DNA from: Roseiarcus sp050015935
GTDB taxonomy: Bacteria > Pseudomonadota > Alphaproteobacteria > Rhizobiales > Beijerinckiaceae
Assembly (NCBI GenBank): GCA_050015935.1
Contig: JBEKAL010000249.1
Coordinates: 1 to 5,704 of the forward strand
Length of the DNA stretch: 5,704 nt
Direction: 5' to 3'
In this document: piece after piece, positions 1 through 5,180 of the stretch
How positions within the stretch are numbered: position 1 is the first letter of the stretch
How the letters are laid out: each line of letters begins with the position of its first letter
The notes under the pieces: model-generated
What the model was told of the DNA's origin: nothing
What the model saw: only the letters and a program-made list of their open reading frames with translations
The model's database searches: none
Made by a program: the position numbers and the translations under genes

Positions 1-564
1 GAATACACCCACGAGAATTACGGCCATTTCGGCCTCAACCTGCGCCGCTACGCGCATTTCACCTCGCCGATCCGCCGTTACGCCGACCTGATCGTGCATC
101 GCGCGCTGATCCGGGCGATGAAACTCGGGCCGGGCGGGCTCGAAGAGACGGGCGGGCGCGAACTCGCCGACGTCGCCGAGCGCATTTCCGGCGCCGAACG
201 GCGCGCGATGGCGGCCGAACGCGAAACCATGGATCGGCTGGTCGCCGCGCATCTGAGCGCGCAGATCGGCGCGCGCTTTTCCGCGCGCATCGCCGGCGTC
301 ACCCGCGCCGGCCTGTTCGTGCGCCTGAAAGAGACGGGCGCCGATGGATTCATTCCCGCCGCCAGCCTCGGCCTCGACTACTTCCGCTTTGAAGAGGCGA
401 GCCGTGCGCTGGTGGGAACGCGCACGGGCGAAACGTTCCGGCTCGGCGACACGGTCGAGGTCAAACTCGTCGAAGCCGCGCCCTTCGCCGGCGCGCTGCG
501 CTTCGAATTGCTCTCCAAAGGCGGCGCGCGCGAGCCGCGGGCTAACAAGAATCGTCGACGATGA
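1..564 (+). CDS. rnr: Ribonuclease R, C-terminal part (5' end outside window)
   Basis: RNase R is a 3'-to-5' exoribonuclease of the RNB/RNase II family that degrades structured RNA in the cytoplasm. The reading frame is open from base 1 and ends at TGA 562-564, giving 187 residues. The fragment opens in the last part of the RNB catalytic domain, with the signature HFTSPIRRYADLIVHR at about residues 20-35. A helical linker follows (about 50-88), then an S1 RNA-binding domain (about 89-176, including the AGLFVRL and DGFIPAASL strands). It ends in a short basic tail, ANKNRRR, as is common in RNase R. The catalytic aspartates and the cold-shock domains would lie upstream of the window. The RNB signature followed by one S1 domain makes the family secure. 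RNase R is favoured over RNase II by the basic tail and by its usual presence in Alphaproteobacteria, which is inference. Confidence 0.95.
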   Translation, partial: EYTHENYGHFGLNLRRYAHFTSPIRRYADLIVHRALIRAMKLGPGGLEETGGRELADVAERISGAERRAMAAERETMDRLVAAHLSAQIGARFSARIAGVTRAGLFVRLKETGADGFIPAASLGLDYFRFEEASRALVGTRTGETFRLGDTVEVKLVEAAPFAGALRFELLSKGGAREPRANKNRRR

Positions 565-623
565 CGCCAACGCTGCGAGCGGCGGCGCGTTCGGGCGCGG
601 ATCGGTTTCGCAGGCGTCCCTTC

Positions 624-657
624 CGCCGCGAACTGGGCGGGAAAGCCCGGGGCGGCG
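624..657. terminator. Two-tier GC hairpin between convergent genes
   Basis: Six outer pairs (624-629 with 652-657, cgccgc/gcggcg) and six inner pairs (633-638 with 645-650, including one G-T wobble) enclose the loop GGGAAA. A small internal loop at 630-632/651 separates the two tiers. The hairpin lies between the rnr stop and the stop of the converging gene, where a shared transcription stop would be expected. Neither strand has a T-run after the stem, so intrinsic termination is uncertain. It could instead serve as a 3' RNA-end stabiliser. A smaller hairpin (gaact 659-663 / agttc 668-672) overlaps the neighbour's stop codon. Confidence 0.4.
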
Positions 658-670
658 AGAACTCTGAAGT

Positions 671-1069
671 TCACGCCGCCTTGCCGGCCGGCGTCAGGTC
701 TTTGGCCAATTCGATCAGCGCGAGATGATAGCCCTTGGCCACGCGTTCGGAGCGCTGAAAGCGCGCGATGACGATTTCGAGCAATTCGGCCATGGTCTGC
801 GCGTCCGCTTCGGCCATGCTGTCGGGCTTGAGGCCGCGGCGACCGATCGCGACGACGAGTTCGCCGCGCAAACGCTCGAATTTGCCCATGTCGCCGGCGA
901 TCAGCGCTCGCTAGACGCGGCAATGCAGGCGCGCAAGCGCAAAGCCGGCGTCTTCATCTGCGAGGCGCCGGCAGTAGGCGTCGCGCAGACGATCGAAGAT
1001 CACCGGCTCCGACCATTCGAGCAGACCGAGACGGCCATCCCTCGCGTCGAAGCTTCGCAAAGCCTTCAT
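671..1069 (-). pseudogene. Unrecognised small helical protein, frame interrupted by one TAG
   Basis: I do not recognise the family. Two open segments lie in the same reading frame. The upstream one reads MKALRSFDARDG... to ...FALARLHCRV and stops at TAG 911-913. The downstream one resumes at once as RALIAGDMGKFERL and runs to TGA 671-673. Both have the strongly G/C third positions of real genes here, and both look like charged amphipathic helices. The simplest reading is one ancestral protein of about 130 residues with a nonsense change (for example TCG to TAG). The downstream ATG at 889 lacks a clear Shine-Dalgarno sequence, so a separate gene there is less likely. The start could be ATG 1069 or GTG 1105, and neither has a strong ribosome binding site. 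No signal peptide or membrane segment is visible. It lies 3' of nusB on the same strand. A sequencing error is possible. Confidence 0.5.
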
Positions 1070-1133
1070 CCTCGCACGAGGCCCGACGCGATTCGACTCA
1101 CGCACGTTGCCGTAGGGTAATTCCCAGCGATCG

Positions 1134-1150
1134 GCGACGCAATGCGTCGC
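1134..1150. repeat. 17-bp palindrome between nusB and the split gene
   Basis: The arms gcgacgca (1134-1141) and tgcgtcgc (1143-1150) are perfect reverse complements around one central base. No T-run follows on either strand. It lies 50 bases beyond the nusB stop. It may be a 3' RNA stem, a protein-binding site or part of a dispersed intergenic repeat. The sequence alone does not decide. Confidence 0.45.
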
Positions 1151-1170
1151 TTCGCGTCCGACCGCGCCGC

Positions 1171-1192
1171 GCGGCCCGCCGAAGGCGGCCGC
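1171..1192 (-). terminator. GC-rich hairpin just after nusB
   Basis: The arms gcggcc (1171-1176) and ggccgc (1187-1192) continue, after one mismatched position, into gcc/ggc closed by a three-base loop (1181-1183). That makes about nine pairs, beginning eight bases after the nusB stop. It is well placed to end or protect the ribH-nusB transcript. No U-tract follows, so the terminator call is tentative. Confidence 0.35.
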
Positions 1193-1199
1193 CGAGGCT

Positions 1200-1664
1200 T
1201 CAGGCGCGCGCCGGGAATTCGGCTCGCCGCGATTCGCGCGCCAGGGCGTCGAGCACGGCGTTGATCATACCGCTCTCCTCGCGGCCGAAAAACGCGCCGG
1301 CGATGTCGACATATTCCGCGATGACGACCCGCGCGGGCACGTCGGGCCGGCCTTTGAGTTCGTAATAGGCGGCCCGCAGGATTGCGCGCATGAGCGCTTC
1401 GACGCGCTTCAGCGGCCATCCCCTGGCGAGCGCGTCGTCGAGGCCGCGATCGATCGCGCGCTGATCTTTCAGCACCCCGGAGACGACGTCGCGAAAGAAC
1501 GCCAGTTCGGCGGGATTGTATTGATCGCCCTCGACCTCGCGGCCGATCCAGTGCGCCTCGAACTCGGCGAGGATGTCGGCGAGCCCCTTGTCGGCGACTT
1601 CCATCTCGTAGAGCGCCTGCGCGGCGGCGAGCCGAGCGGCGGCGCGACGATCGGCCTTGCTCAT
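1200..1664 (-). CDS. nusB: Transcription antitermination factor NusB
   Basis: NusB binds boxA RNA with NusE (ribosomal protein S10) and supports processive antitermination on rRNA operons in the cytoplasm. The 154-residue product is a normal length for the family and all-helical. Typical segments are the N-terminal Arg/Ala-rich helix with AAAQALYEMEVAD (residues 12-25), AELAFFRDVVSGVL (52-65), VEALMRAILRAAYYEL (88-103) and, near the C-terminus, VVIAEYVDIAGAFFGREESGMINAVLDALAR (113-143), which holds the conserved EYV-A-F and INAVLD positions. The start ATG (1664-1662) overlaps the ribH stop as ATGA, so translation is probably coupled to ribH, and the local ribosome binding site is weak. The ribH-nusB order is common in Alphaproteobacteria. 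thiL, often the next gene, does not follow here. Confidence 0.95.
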   Translation of the reverse strand: MSKADRRAAARLAAAQALYEMEVADKGLADILAEFEAHWIGREVEGDQYNPAELAFFRDVVSGVLKDQRAIDRGLDDALARGWPLKRVEALMRAILRAAYYELKGRPDVPARVVIAEYVDIAGAFFGREESGMINAVLDALARESRRAEFPARA

Positions 1665-2149
1665 GGCGCGCCGCCGCCCCGCTTGAGGGCGGCCAGGCTC
1701 AGCGCCGCGCGCGCCGCCTCGCCGCCTTTGTCGCCGCGCGCGGGATCGGCTCGCTCCAGGGCCTCGGCGAGCGTATCGACGGTGAGGACGCCATTGCCCA
1801 GCGCGAGCTTGCGCGCGACCGACATATCCATCAGCGCGCGCGCGGATTGCCCGGCGACGATCTCGAAGTGAAACGTCTCGCCGCGGATCACGCAGCCGAG
1901 CGCGACCGCGCCGTCGTACGGGCGCCCCGCCGCGCTCGCCGCATCGAGCGCGATGGCGAGGCCGGCGGGAATCTCCAGAGCGCCGGGCACGCCGATCGCC
2001 TCGTACGACGCGCCCGCCTTCTCGATCGCGGCGCGAGCGCCCGCGAACAGCAGTTCGCCGACGGCGTCGTAATAGCGCGCCTCGACGATGAGAATGCGCC
2101 CGCCCGCCAATCGAGGCGCGGCGACGCGAGCGCGCAGCGGTTCGGCCAT
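1661..2149 (-). CDS. ribH: 6,7-dimethyl-8-ribityllumazine synthase
   Basis: RibH condenses 5-amino-6-ribitylaminouracil with 3,4-dihydroxy-2-butanone 4-phosphate to make the lumazine precursor of riboflavin. Enzymes of this family form cytoplasmic pentamers or icosahedral shells. From ATG 2149 the product has 162 residues, a usual length. Visible motifs are the N-terminal strand RILIVEARYYD (18-28), the substrate loop VPGALEIP (54-61), GCVIRGETFHFEIVA (85-99) carrying the catalytic His94, GNGVLTVDT (118-126), and the C-terminal KGGEAARAAL (141-150). This start was chosen over upstream in-frame ATGs because AGGAAC lies just before it and the family begins at this point. The stop overlaps the nusB start. 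No FMN riboswitch signature was recognised upstream, and ribD, ribE and ribBA are not next to it. Confidence 0.96.
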   Translation of the reverse strand: MAEPLRARVAAPRLAGGRILIVEARYYDAVGELLFAGARAAIEKAGASYEAIGVPGALEIPAGLAIALDAASAAGRPYDGAVALGCVIRGETFHFEIVAGQSARALMDMSVARKLALGNGVLTVDTLAEALERADPARGDKGGEAARAALSLAALKRGGGAP

Positions 2150-2152
2150 TTC

Positions 2153-2158
2153 GTTCCT
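2153..2158 (-). promoter_or_regulatory. Ribosome binding site of ribH
   Basis: On the minus strand AGGAAC lies three bases before the ribH ATG (AGGA core with five bases spacing). It supports the start at 2149 over the in-frame ATGs at 2185 and 2209. Confidence 0.6.
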
Positions 2159-2226
2159 GTTCGCGAAAGCGGCGGCCCCTGCCATAGAGGGGACGCGCCC
2201 GCGAGGCAAGGCGGCCCGGGGTAGCG

Positions 2227-2238
2227 GGCCAGTTTGAA
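2227..2238 (+). repeat. Left copy of 12-bp inverted repeat flanking the cyclase islet
   Basis: GGCCAGTTTGAA on the plus strand is matched exactly on the minus strand at 5145-5156. The two copies point inward and bracket the cyclase gene with its decayed flanks. The match does not extend beyond 12 bases. Confidence 0.35.
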
Positions 2239-2246
2239 CGACCGTT

Positions 2247-2257
2247 TTGCGCCCAAC
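2247..2257 (+). repeat. Direct repeat, left copy
   Basis: TTGCGCCCAAC recurs exactly at 2395-2405. Similarity continues loosely after it (tcagccctt here, cgagacccct there), giving about 24 imperfectly repeated bases around a 137-base segment. It could be an internal end repeat of an insertion sequence or a duplication left by excision. Confidence 0.4.
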
Positions 2258-2394
2258 TCAGCCCTTCAGCCGATAATCGCTACGCCTCTGAAGCGGACGT
2301 TGAGGAGTGGATTTGCACCGAATTGGCCCCCACAGTCGGATTGACCTAAGCTATTGATCCGTCTCAGGAGGGCGCGACGAATTGGGGCCCTGGA

Positions 2395-2405
2395 TTGCGC
2401 CCAAC
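2395..2405 (+). repeat. Direct repeat, right copy
   Basis: This is the second exact copy of TTGCGCCCAAC (first at 2247-2257). It lies about 37 bases beyond the 3' end of the cyclase gene, close to where that gene appears to have been cut. Confidence 0.4.
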
Positions 2406-2441
2406 CGAGACCCCTCACTGACGTCAAGTTCTTTCGTAATA

Positions 2442-4475
2442 TCAACAGATTACACTATATCGCGGCGGGGGTCTGCGTCGGTGCAAGTTCACCTGCGAAA
2501 CCATATCCGGCTCAAAAAACCGGAACGTACCGCGGCGCTGAACCTTGGCCATATACAGGGCGACGTCGGCGTTGTTGAGAAGACCATCGGCGGAGCGCGG
2601 TTCGTGGCCCGAGAGATCTATGCCAACGCTAACGCCGACGACGACCTCGTCCTCGCCGATCCGATAGGGCTCGCCAACCGATTTGATGATGCGTCGAGCA
2701 AGTCGCGCGGCGTCTTCTGGGGCGCTTATTCCGGTCTGGAGAACAACAAATTCGTCGCCACCGATGCGGGCAATCGTGTCCCCGTTGCGCACGGTCTCCA
2801 AGAGCCGCGTGGCCACGTTGCGCAACAACTCGTCGCCGACGTTGTGTCCGAGCATGTCGTTGACCTCCTTAAAACGATCGAGATCGAGAAACAGGATCGC
2901 GAATTGGTCGCCCCGCGCGGAGTCGACCAACGCCTGTCGCATCCGCTCTTGCAACAGCGAACGGTTCGCAAGGCCCGTTAGCGCGTCGTGTCTGGCGAGA
3001 AACTCGATTATTTCCTCTGCGCGTCGTCTTTCCGTGATGTCTTCGTGCGTAGCGACCCAACCGCCGTCGGCCATCGGCTGGGTCTGGATCGCGACGGTTC
3101 GACCATCCTTGAGTTCGATAACCGAGTGATTTGGTCGGCCGGCGCGCGCGATCGCCACGAGCGACATCAAGTACTCGGCGCTTTCATAATTGCAGATCCC
3201 GATTGCGGCGCAGCAATAGCCGACACTCTCTGCGAGCGTCACGCCGGGCCTAATGGCGTCCGGCGGCAAACCATAGATTTCCTGGTAGCGTCGGTTCGCC
3301 ACAATCAGCCTGTGGTCGCCGTCGAAAAAGCAGACGCCCTGCGCGATGTTGGACAGGGCGACATCGAGCTGCCGGTGCGCGGTCTCAGCTTGCAGCTTTT
3401 TCGCTGCAATCGACAACTCGGAGACTTCCAGAAGATGAACCTGAGCGGCGAAGATGCGCAGTAGCAATACTACGCCGACTGAGGTCAGAACGCCGCCTAG
3501 CACCAGACACATGCGTTCCCTGCTCCAGCCGGCCAGCGCTTCAGCCTCGGTCGCCGACGTCTCGATGAAGAGCGGCATACCGCGCATTCCGCAAACCACG
3601 GCAACGACGGGGGCACCGTCCACCAAATCCGGTCCGTGATACGCCACACAGGCCGACGGAAGCGGCGCACGCGATGCGAATCCTGGCGCTTTCTGCCCAG
3701 TCCGCTCAACCCGATGCGGGTACTGGACTAATATGGTCCCATCACTTCTCATGACGGTGACGACTCGATGCGGCGGCATCGCGACGCTGTAGAAATCCTC
3801 CAGATCATCGAGCGCGAGTCGCGCCAAGACCACGCCGGCGAAATTGTCGTGCGAATCCGTCATGCGCCGAGCGATGAAGCTGCTCCATTCGCCGCTTGCG
3901 GCGTCTCTCACCGGCGCGCTCACGAAAGGGACGGCGTCCGCGTCGACGCCGAGGCGAAGATCCGCATTGACGCTGAGGCGAACAAAGAACTCGCTTCCGG
4001 AAACGTCCGTTCCATCCGGCAGCCCGCCGCGTGAGCTGTTCGCAACCAGGCCGCCCGCATCGACGAGAGTGAGAGTGTCGACGCCCGGCAGCCGCTTCTG
4101 GCGGTCCGCCAAGAGGTCCGACGAAGCGCCCGCACGCATCGCCGCCTTTATGAGGTCGGGGGTCGCGATACCCCCGATCGCCAGCGCAGCCGGTATGTCC
4201 CGTAGAACCGTATCCACGGTGCCGAGCATTCGGGACGTTTGCGCGTTCATGCCCCTGGTGAGATTGCTTCCCGCGGTCTCGTATGCGGCAAAAGACGCCT
4301 CACGCTCCATCGAGACGATCAGCCAGTCGCCCGCAGCGATCGCAAGGATCAGTGCGGCGCCGATCACGACGAAGCGGTTGCGCGACCAAGGCGGAAGCAT
4401 GGATCGCATACCCGTGGGGAGGCGTTGTTCGCCTTGAACAGGAGCGCTAGCGGTCAAATTTGAAGGCGACGCCAC
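2442..4475 (-). CDS. Membrane-bound sensor diguanylate cyclase (PDC/Cache-PAS-GGDEF), C-terminus probably truncated
   Basis: It should make cyclic di-GMP from two GTP at the inner membrane in response to an external signal. The 677 residues show a membrane helix (about 34-55), an extracytoplasmic PDC/dCache-like sensor (about 57-318), a second helix (about 322-343), a coiled linker, a PAS domain (about 366-482, ending in HEDITERRRAEE) and a GGDEF domain (about 490-655). The active site is RIGGDEFVV, with GGDEF at 572-576 and the metal-site DLDRFK at 531-536. The inhibitory site RxxD is present as RNGD (563-566), exactly five residues before GGDEF, so product feedback is expected. After RFFEPDM (652-658), where many relatives continue into EAL, an unrelated tail ends the protein. 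Position 4475 is a GTG. The first 22 codons are poor in G/C third positions, so ATG 4409 or 4400 may be the true start. The ligand is unknown. Confidence 0.9.
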   Translation of the reverse strand: MASPSNLTASAPVQGEQRLPTGMRSMLPPWSRNRFVVIGAALILAIAAGDWLIVSMEREASFAAYETAGSNLTRGMNAQTSRMLGTVDTVLRDIPAALAIGGIATPDLIKAAMRAGASSDLLADRQKRLPGVDTLTLVDAGGLVANSSRGGLPDGTDVSGSEFFVRLSVNADLRLGVDADAVPFVSAPVRDAASGEWSSFIARRMTDSHDNFAGVVLARLALDDLEDFYSVAMPPHRVVTVMRSDGTILVQYPHRVERTGQKAPGFASRAPLPSACVAYHGPDLVDGAPVVAVVCGMRGMPLFIETSATEAEALAGWSRERMCLVLGGVLTSVGVVLLLRIFAAQVHLLEVSELSIAAKKLQAETAHRQLDVALSNIAQGVCFFDGDHRLIVANRRYQEIYGLPPDAIRPGVTLAESVGYCCAAIGICNYESAEYLMSLVAIARAGRPNHSVIELKDGRTVAIQTQPMADGGWVATHEDITERRRAEEIIEFLARHDALTGLANRSLLQERMRQALVDSARGDQFAILFLDLDRFKEVNDMLGHNVGDELLRNVATRLLETVRNGDTIARIGGDEFVVLQTGISAPEDAARLARRIIKSVGEPYRIGEDEVVVGVSVGIDLSGHEPRSADGLLNNADVALYMAKVQRRGTFRFFEPDMVSQVNLHRRRPPPRYSVIC

Positions 4476-4713
4476 GATGCGATTCCACTGTCAAGTGTGA
4501 ACCCGGTTCGCATCGTCTCACCCGTTCGTTCGTTCACGCGACGCCGGGCTCCGCTCCACTGCGTCTCGCGCGAAACTTTCGCCGCAGGTTGCGTGTTTGC
4601 GTCCAGACAATTGAAATAGTACCGAAATTCCGGAAAGAAACCGACATGAACGTCCGGCGTCATACCCCTCTTCAAGCCGATAGCCAGATTGGGCGTACAC
4701 GCTATGCGGCGAC
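4476..4713. other. Upstream region of the cyclase gene, no gene seen
   Basis: This stretch should hold the cyclase promoter. On the minus strand a perfect TTGACA (4494-4489) precedes the GTG start, but no good -10 lies 16-18 bases downstream. If it were a true -35, transcription would begin inside the annotated start, favouring ATG 4409. A short tandem of cgtt units lies near 4527-4535. A plus-strand frame of 34 codons from ATG 4646, preceded by GGAAAG, runs into the IS-like sequence and is not supported as a gene. Composition is lower in G/C than in the flanking housekeeping genes. Confidence 0.4.
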
Positions 4714-4780
4714 GTTAGCGCCCGGAAGTGAAACAATCGTTAGCGCATGATGGCATCAGGCTTGTGCATAGCCGGGCGCT
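4714..4780. mobile_element. Probable IS66-like element end (remnant)
   Basis: The stretch starts GTTAGCGCCCGGAAGTGAAA, which resembles the GTAAGCG-type termini of IS66-family elements as I recall them. The nine bases CGTTAGCGC occur at 4713-4721 and again at 4738-4746, an internal repetition seen in such ends. The arms agcgcccgg (4717-4725) and ccgggcgct (4772-4780) are perfect inverted repeats, with a smaller tgatg/catca stem (4748-4758) inside. No transposase of this family is present, so only an end or scar remains. The family name is tentative. Confidence 0.35.
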
Positions 4781-4792
4781 TTTGAAGTAGCT

Positions 4793-4981
4793 GCGATAGC
4801 CGTAGCGGCGATACCGGCGGGCCAGTTCAACGATGTCGGCGGTCAACCGTTCTTCGTCGTTTGCCCCCGCGGGAACGTGGCGTTACGTGGATCCATGCGG
4901 TCCGAGCACTTGGCAAACCCGTCGCTCGGACAGCTTCAGCTCGGATCGGACGTGATCAATTCACGCCCGACGCCGCGCCTG
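4793..4981 (-). mobile_element. Decayed IS3-family transposase OrfB fragment
   Basis: One minus-strand frame reads ARRRA-stop-IDHVRSELKLSERRVCQVLG, then PHGST-stop-RHVPAGANDEERLTAD and IVELARRYRRYGYR. This matches the N-terminal part of IS3-family OrfB of the IS407-like type, whose usual form has HVR-EL-SERR-CRVLGQHRSTQR followed by DEE-LTADI-LA-YGRYGYR. Two in-frame stops interrupt it: TGA at 4961-4963, and TAA at 4883-4885, which replaces the usual Gln of HRSTQR by a single C-to-T change. Homology ends abruptly after YGYR at 4793, next to the IS66-like end. The helix-turn-helix OrfA and the DDE catalytic core are missing, so the fragment cannot transpose. Family recognition is from remembered motifs. 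Confidence 0.75.
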
Positions 4982-5180
4982 CGCCAGAGGCCGGCGAGAA
5001 ATCTGACGGCGATCAACTTCCTCGCGATGGCGGCGCTAGAGGCAACCGCAGCGTCATTTTCGCTCGTCGGTTACACGCCGCTTAGTCCGCTTCGATATTT
5101 CGATTATTCGAAGCCGCGATTCCGTTCTTGGCCAACTCCCGAAATTCAAACTGGCCGACCAACCGGTCCGCCCGCCGCCG
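4982..5180. other. Decayed region between the IS3 fragment and the exporter gene
   Basis: No intact gene is visible. On the minus strand one frame reads AAIARKLIAVRFLAGLWRRR (about 4969-5028) and another reads QFEFRELAKNGIAAS (about 5109-5153). Both are protein-like and could be debris of other transposases, but I cannot assign them. The arms gcttcga (5089-5095) and tcgaagc (5108-5114) form an AT-looped inverted repeat, a possible hairpin or operator. The right copy of the 12-bp inverted repeat lies at 5145-5156. No standard terminator for the exporter gene was found. Confidence 0.35.
5145..5156 (-). repeat. Right copy of 12-bp inverted repeat flanking the cyclase islet
   Basis: The minus strand reads GGCCAGTTTGAA, identical to plus-strand 2227-2238. 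It lies 24 bases past the stop of the exporter gene, at the transition from decayed, IS-containing sequence to normal high-GC coding sequence. Confidence 0.35.

Larger units (their letters stand above)
2159..2441. other. Gene-free stretch upstream of ribH, possible mobile-element debris
   Basis: No convincing coding frame lies between the ribH ribosome binding site and the end of the cyclase gene. The ribH promoter is expected here, but no clear -35/-10 pair was found. The base composition is more mixed than in the housekeeping genes to the left. The stretch holds the imperfect direct repeat at 2247/2395 and phrases such as ATTTGCACCGAATTGG (2312-2327) and GTCTCAGGAGG (2361-2371). These resemble, from memory only, the non-coding ends of insertion sequences, perhaps IS21-like. 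No transposase fragment could be read, so element identity is unproven. Confidence 0.3.

Noticed and set aside
378..923. Long minus-strand frame overlapping rnr and the split gene
   Set aside because: It is antisense to well-supported coding sequence. The Arg/Ala-rich composition is typical of shadow frames in high-GC DNA.
2408..2474. Inverted arms agacccc (2408-2414) and ggggtct (2468-2474) enclosing 53 bases, like a tiny mobile element
   Set aside because: Seven-base arms are expected by chance at this spacing, no target duplication is visible, and the right arm lies inside the cyclase coding sequence.
2382..2981. Plus-strand frame of 199 codons across the cyclase 3' half
   Set aside because: It is the shadow of the GGDEF-encoding strand, and its translation has no domain-like pattern.
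4454..4675. Minus-strand frame of 73 codons upstream of the cyclase
   Set aside because: There is no recognisable family, third positions are unlike the neighbouring genes, and it overlaps the cyclase start region in another frame.
4646..4750. Plus-strand frame of 34 codons with GGAAAG before its ATG
   Set aside because: It is very short, no family is recognised, and it runs into the IS66-like end, which supplies its stop. It could be a cut gene start, but there is too little to support it.
4900..4931. Inverted repeat gtccgagc/gctcggac with a 16-base loop
   Set aside because: It falls within the transposase-derived coding sequence (SERRVCQVLG) and is adequately explained by codon content.
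5157..5168. Short gacc-aacc-ggtc hairpin after the exporter gene as a terminator
   Set aside because: It has only four pairs and no T-run follows on the minus strand.
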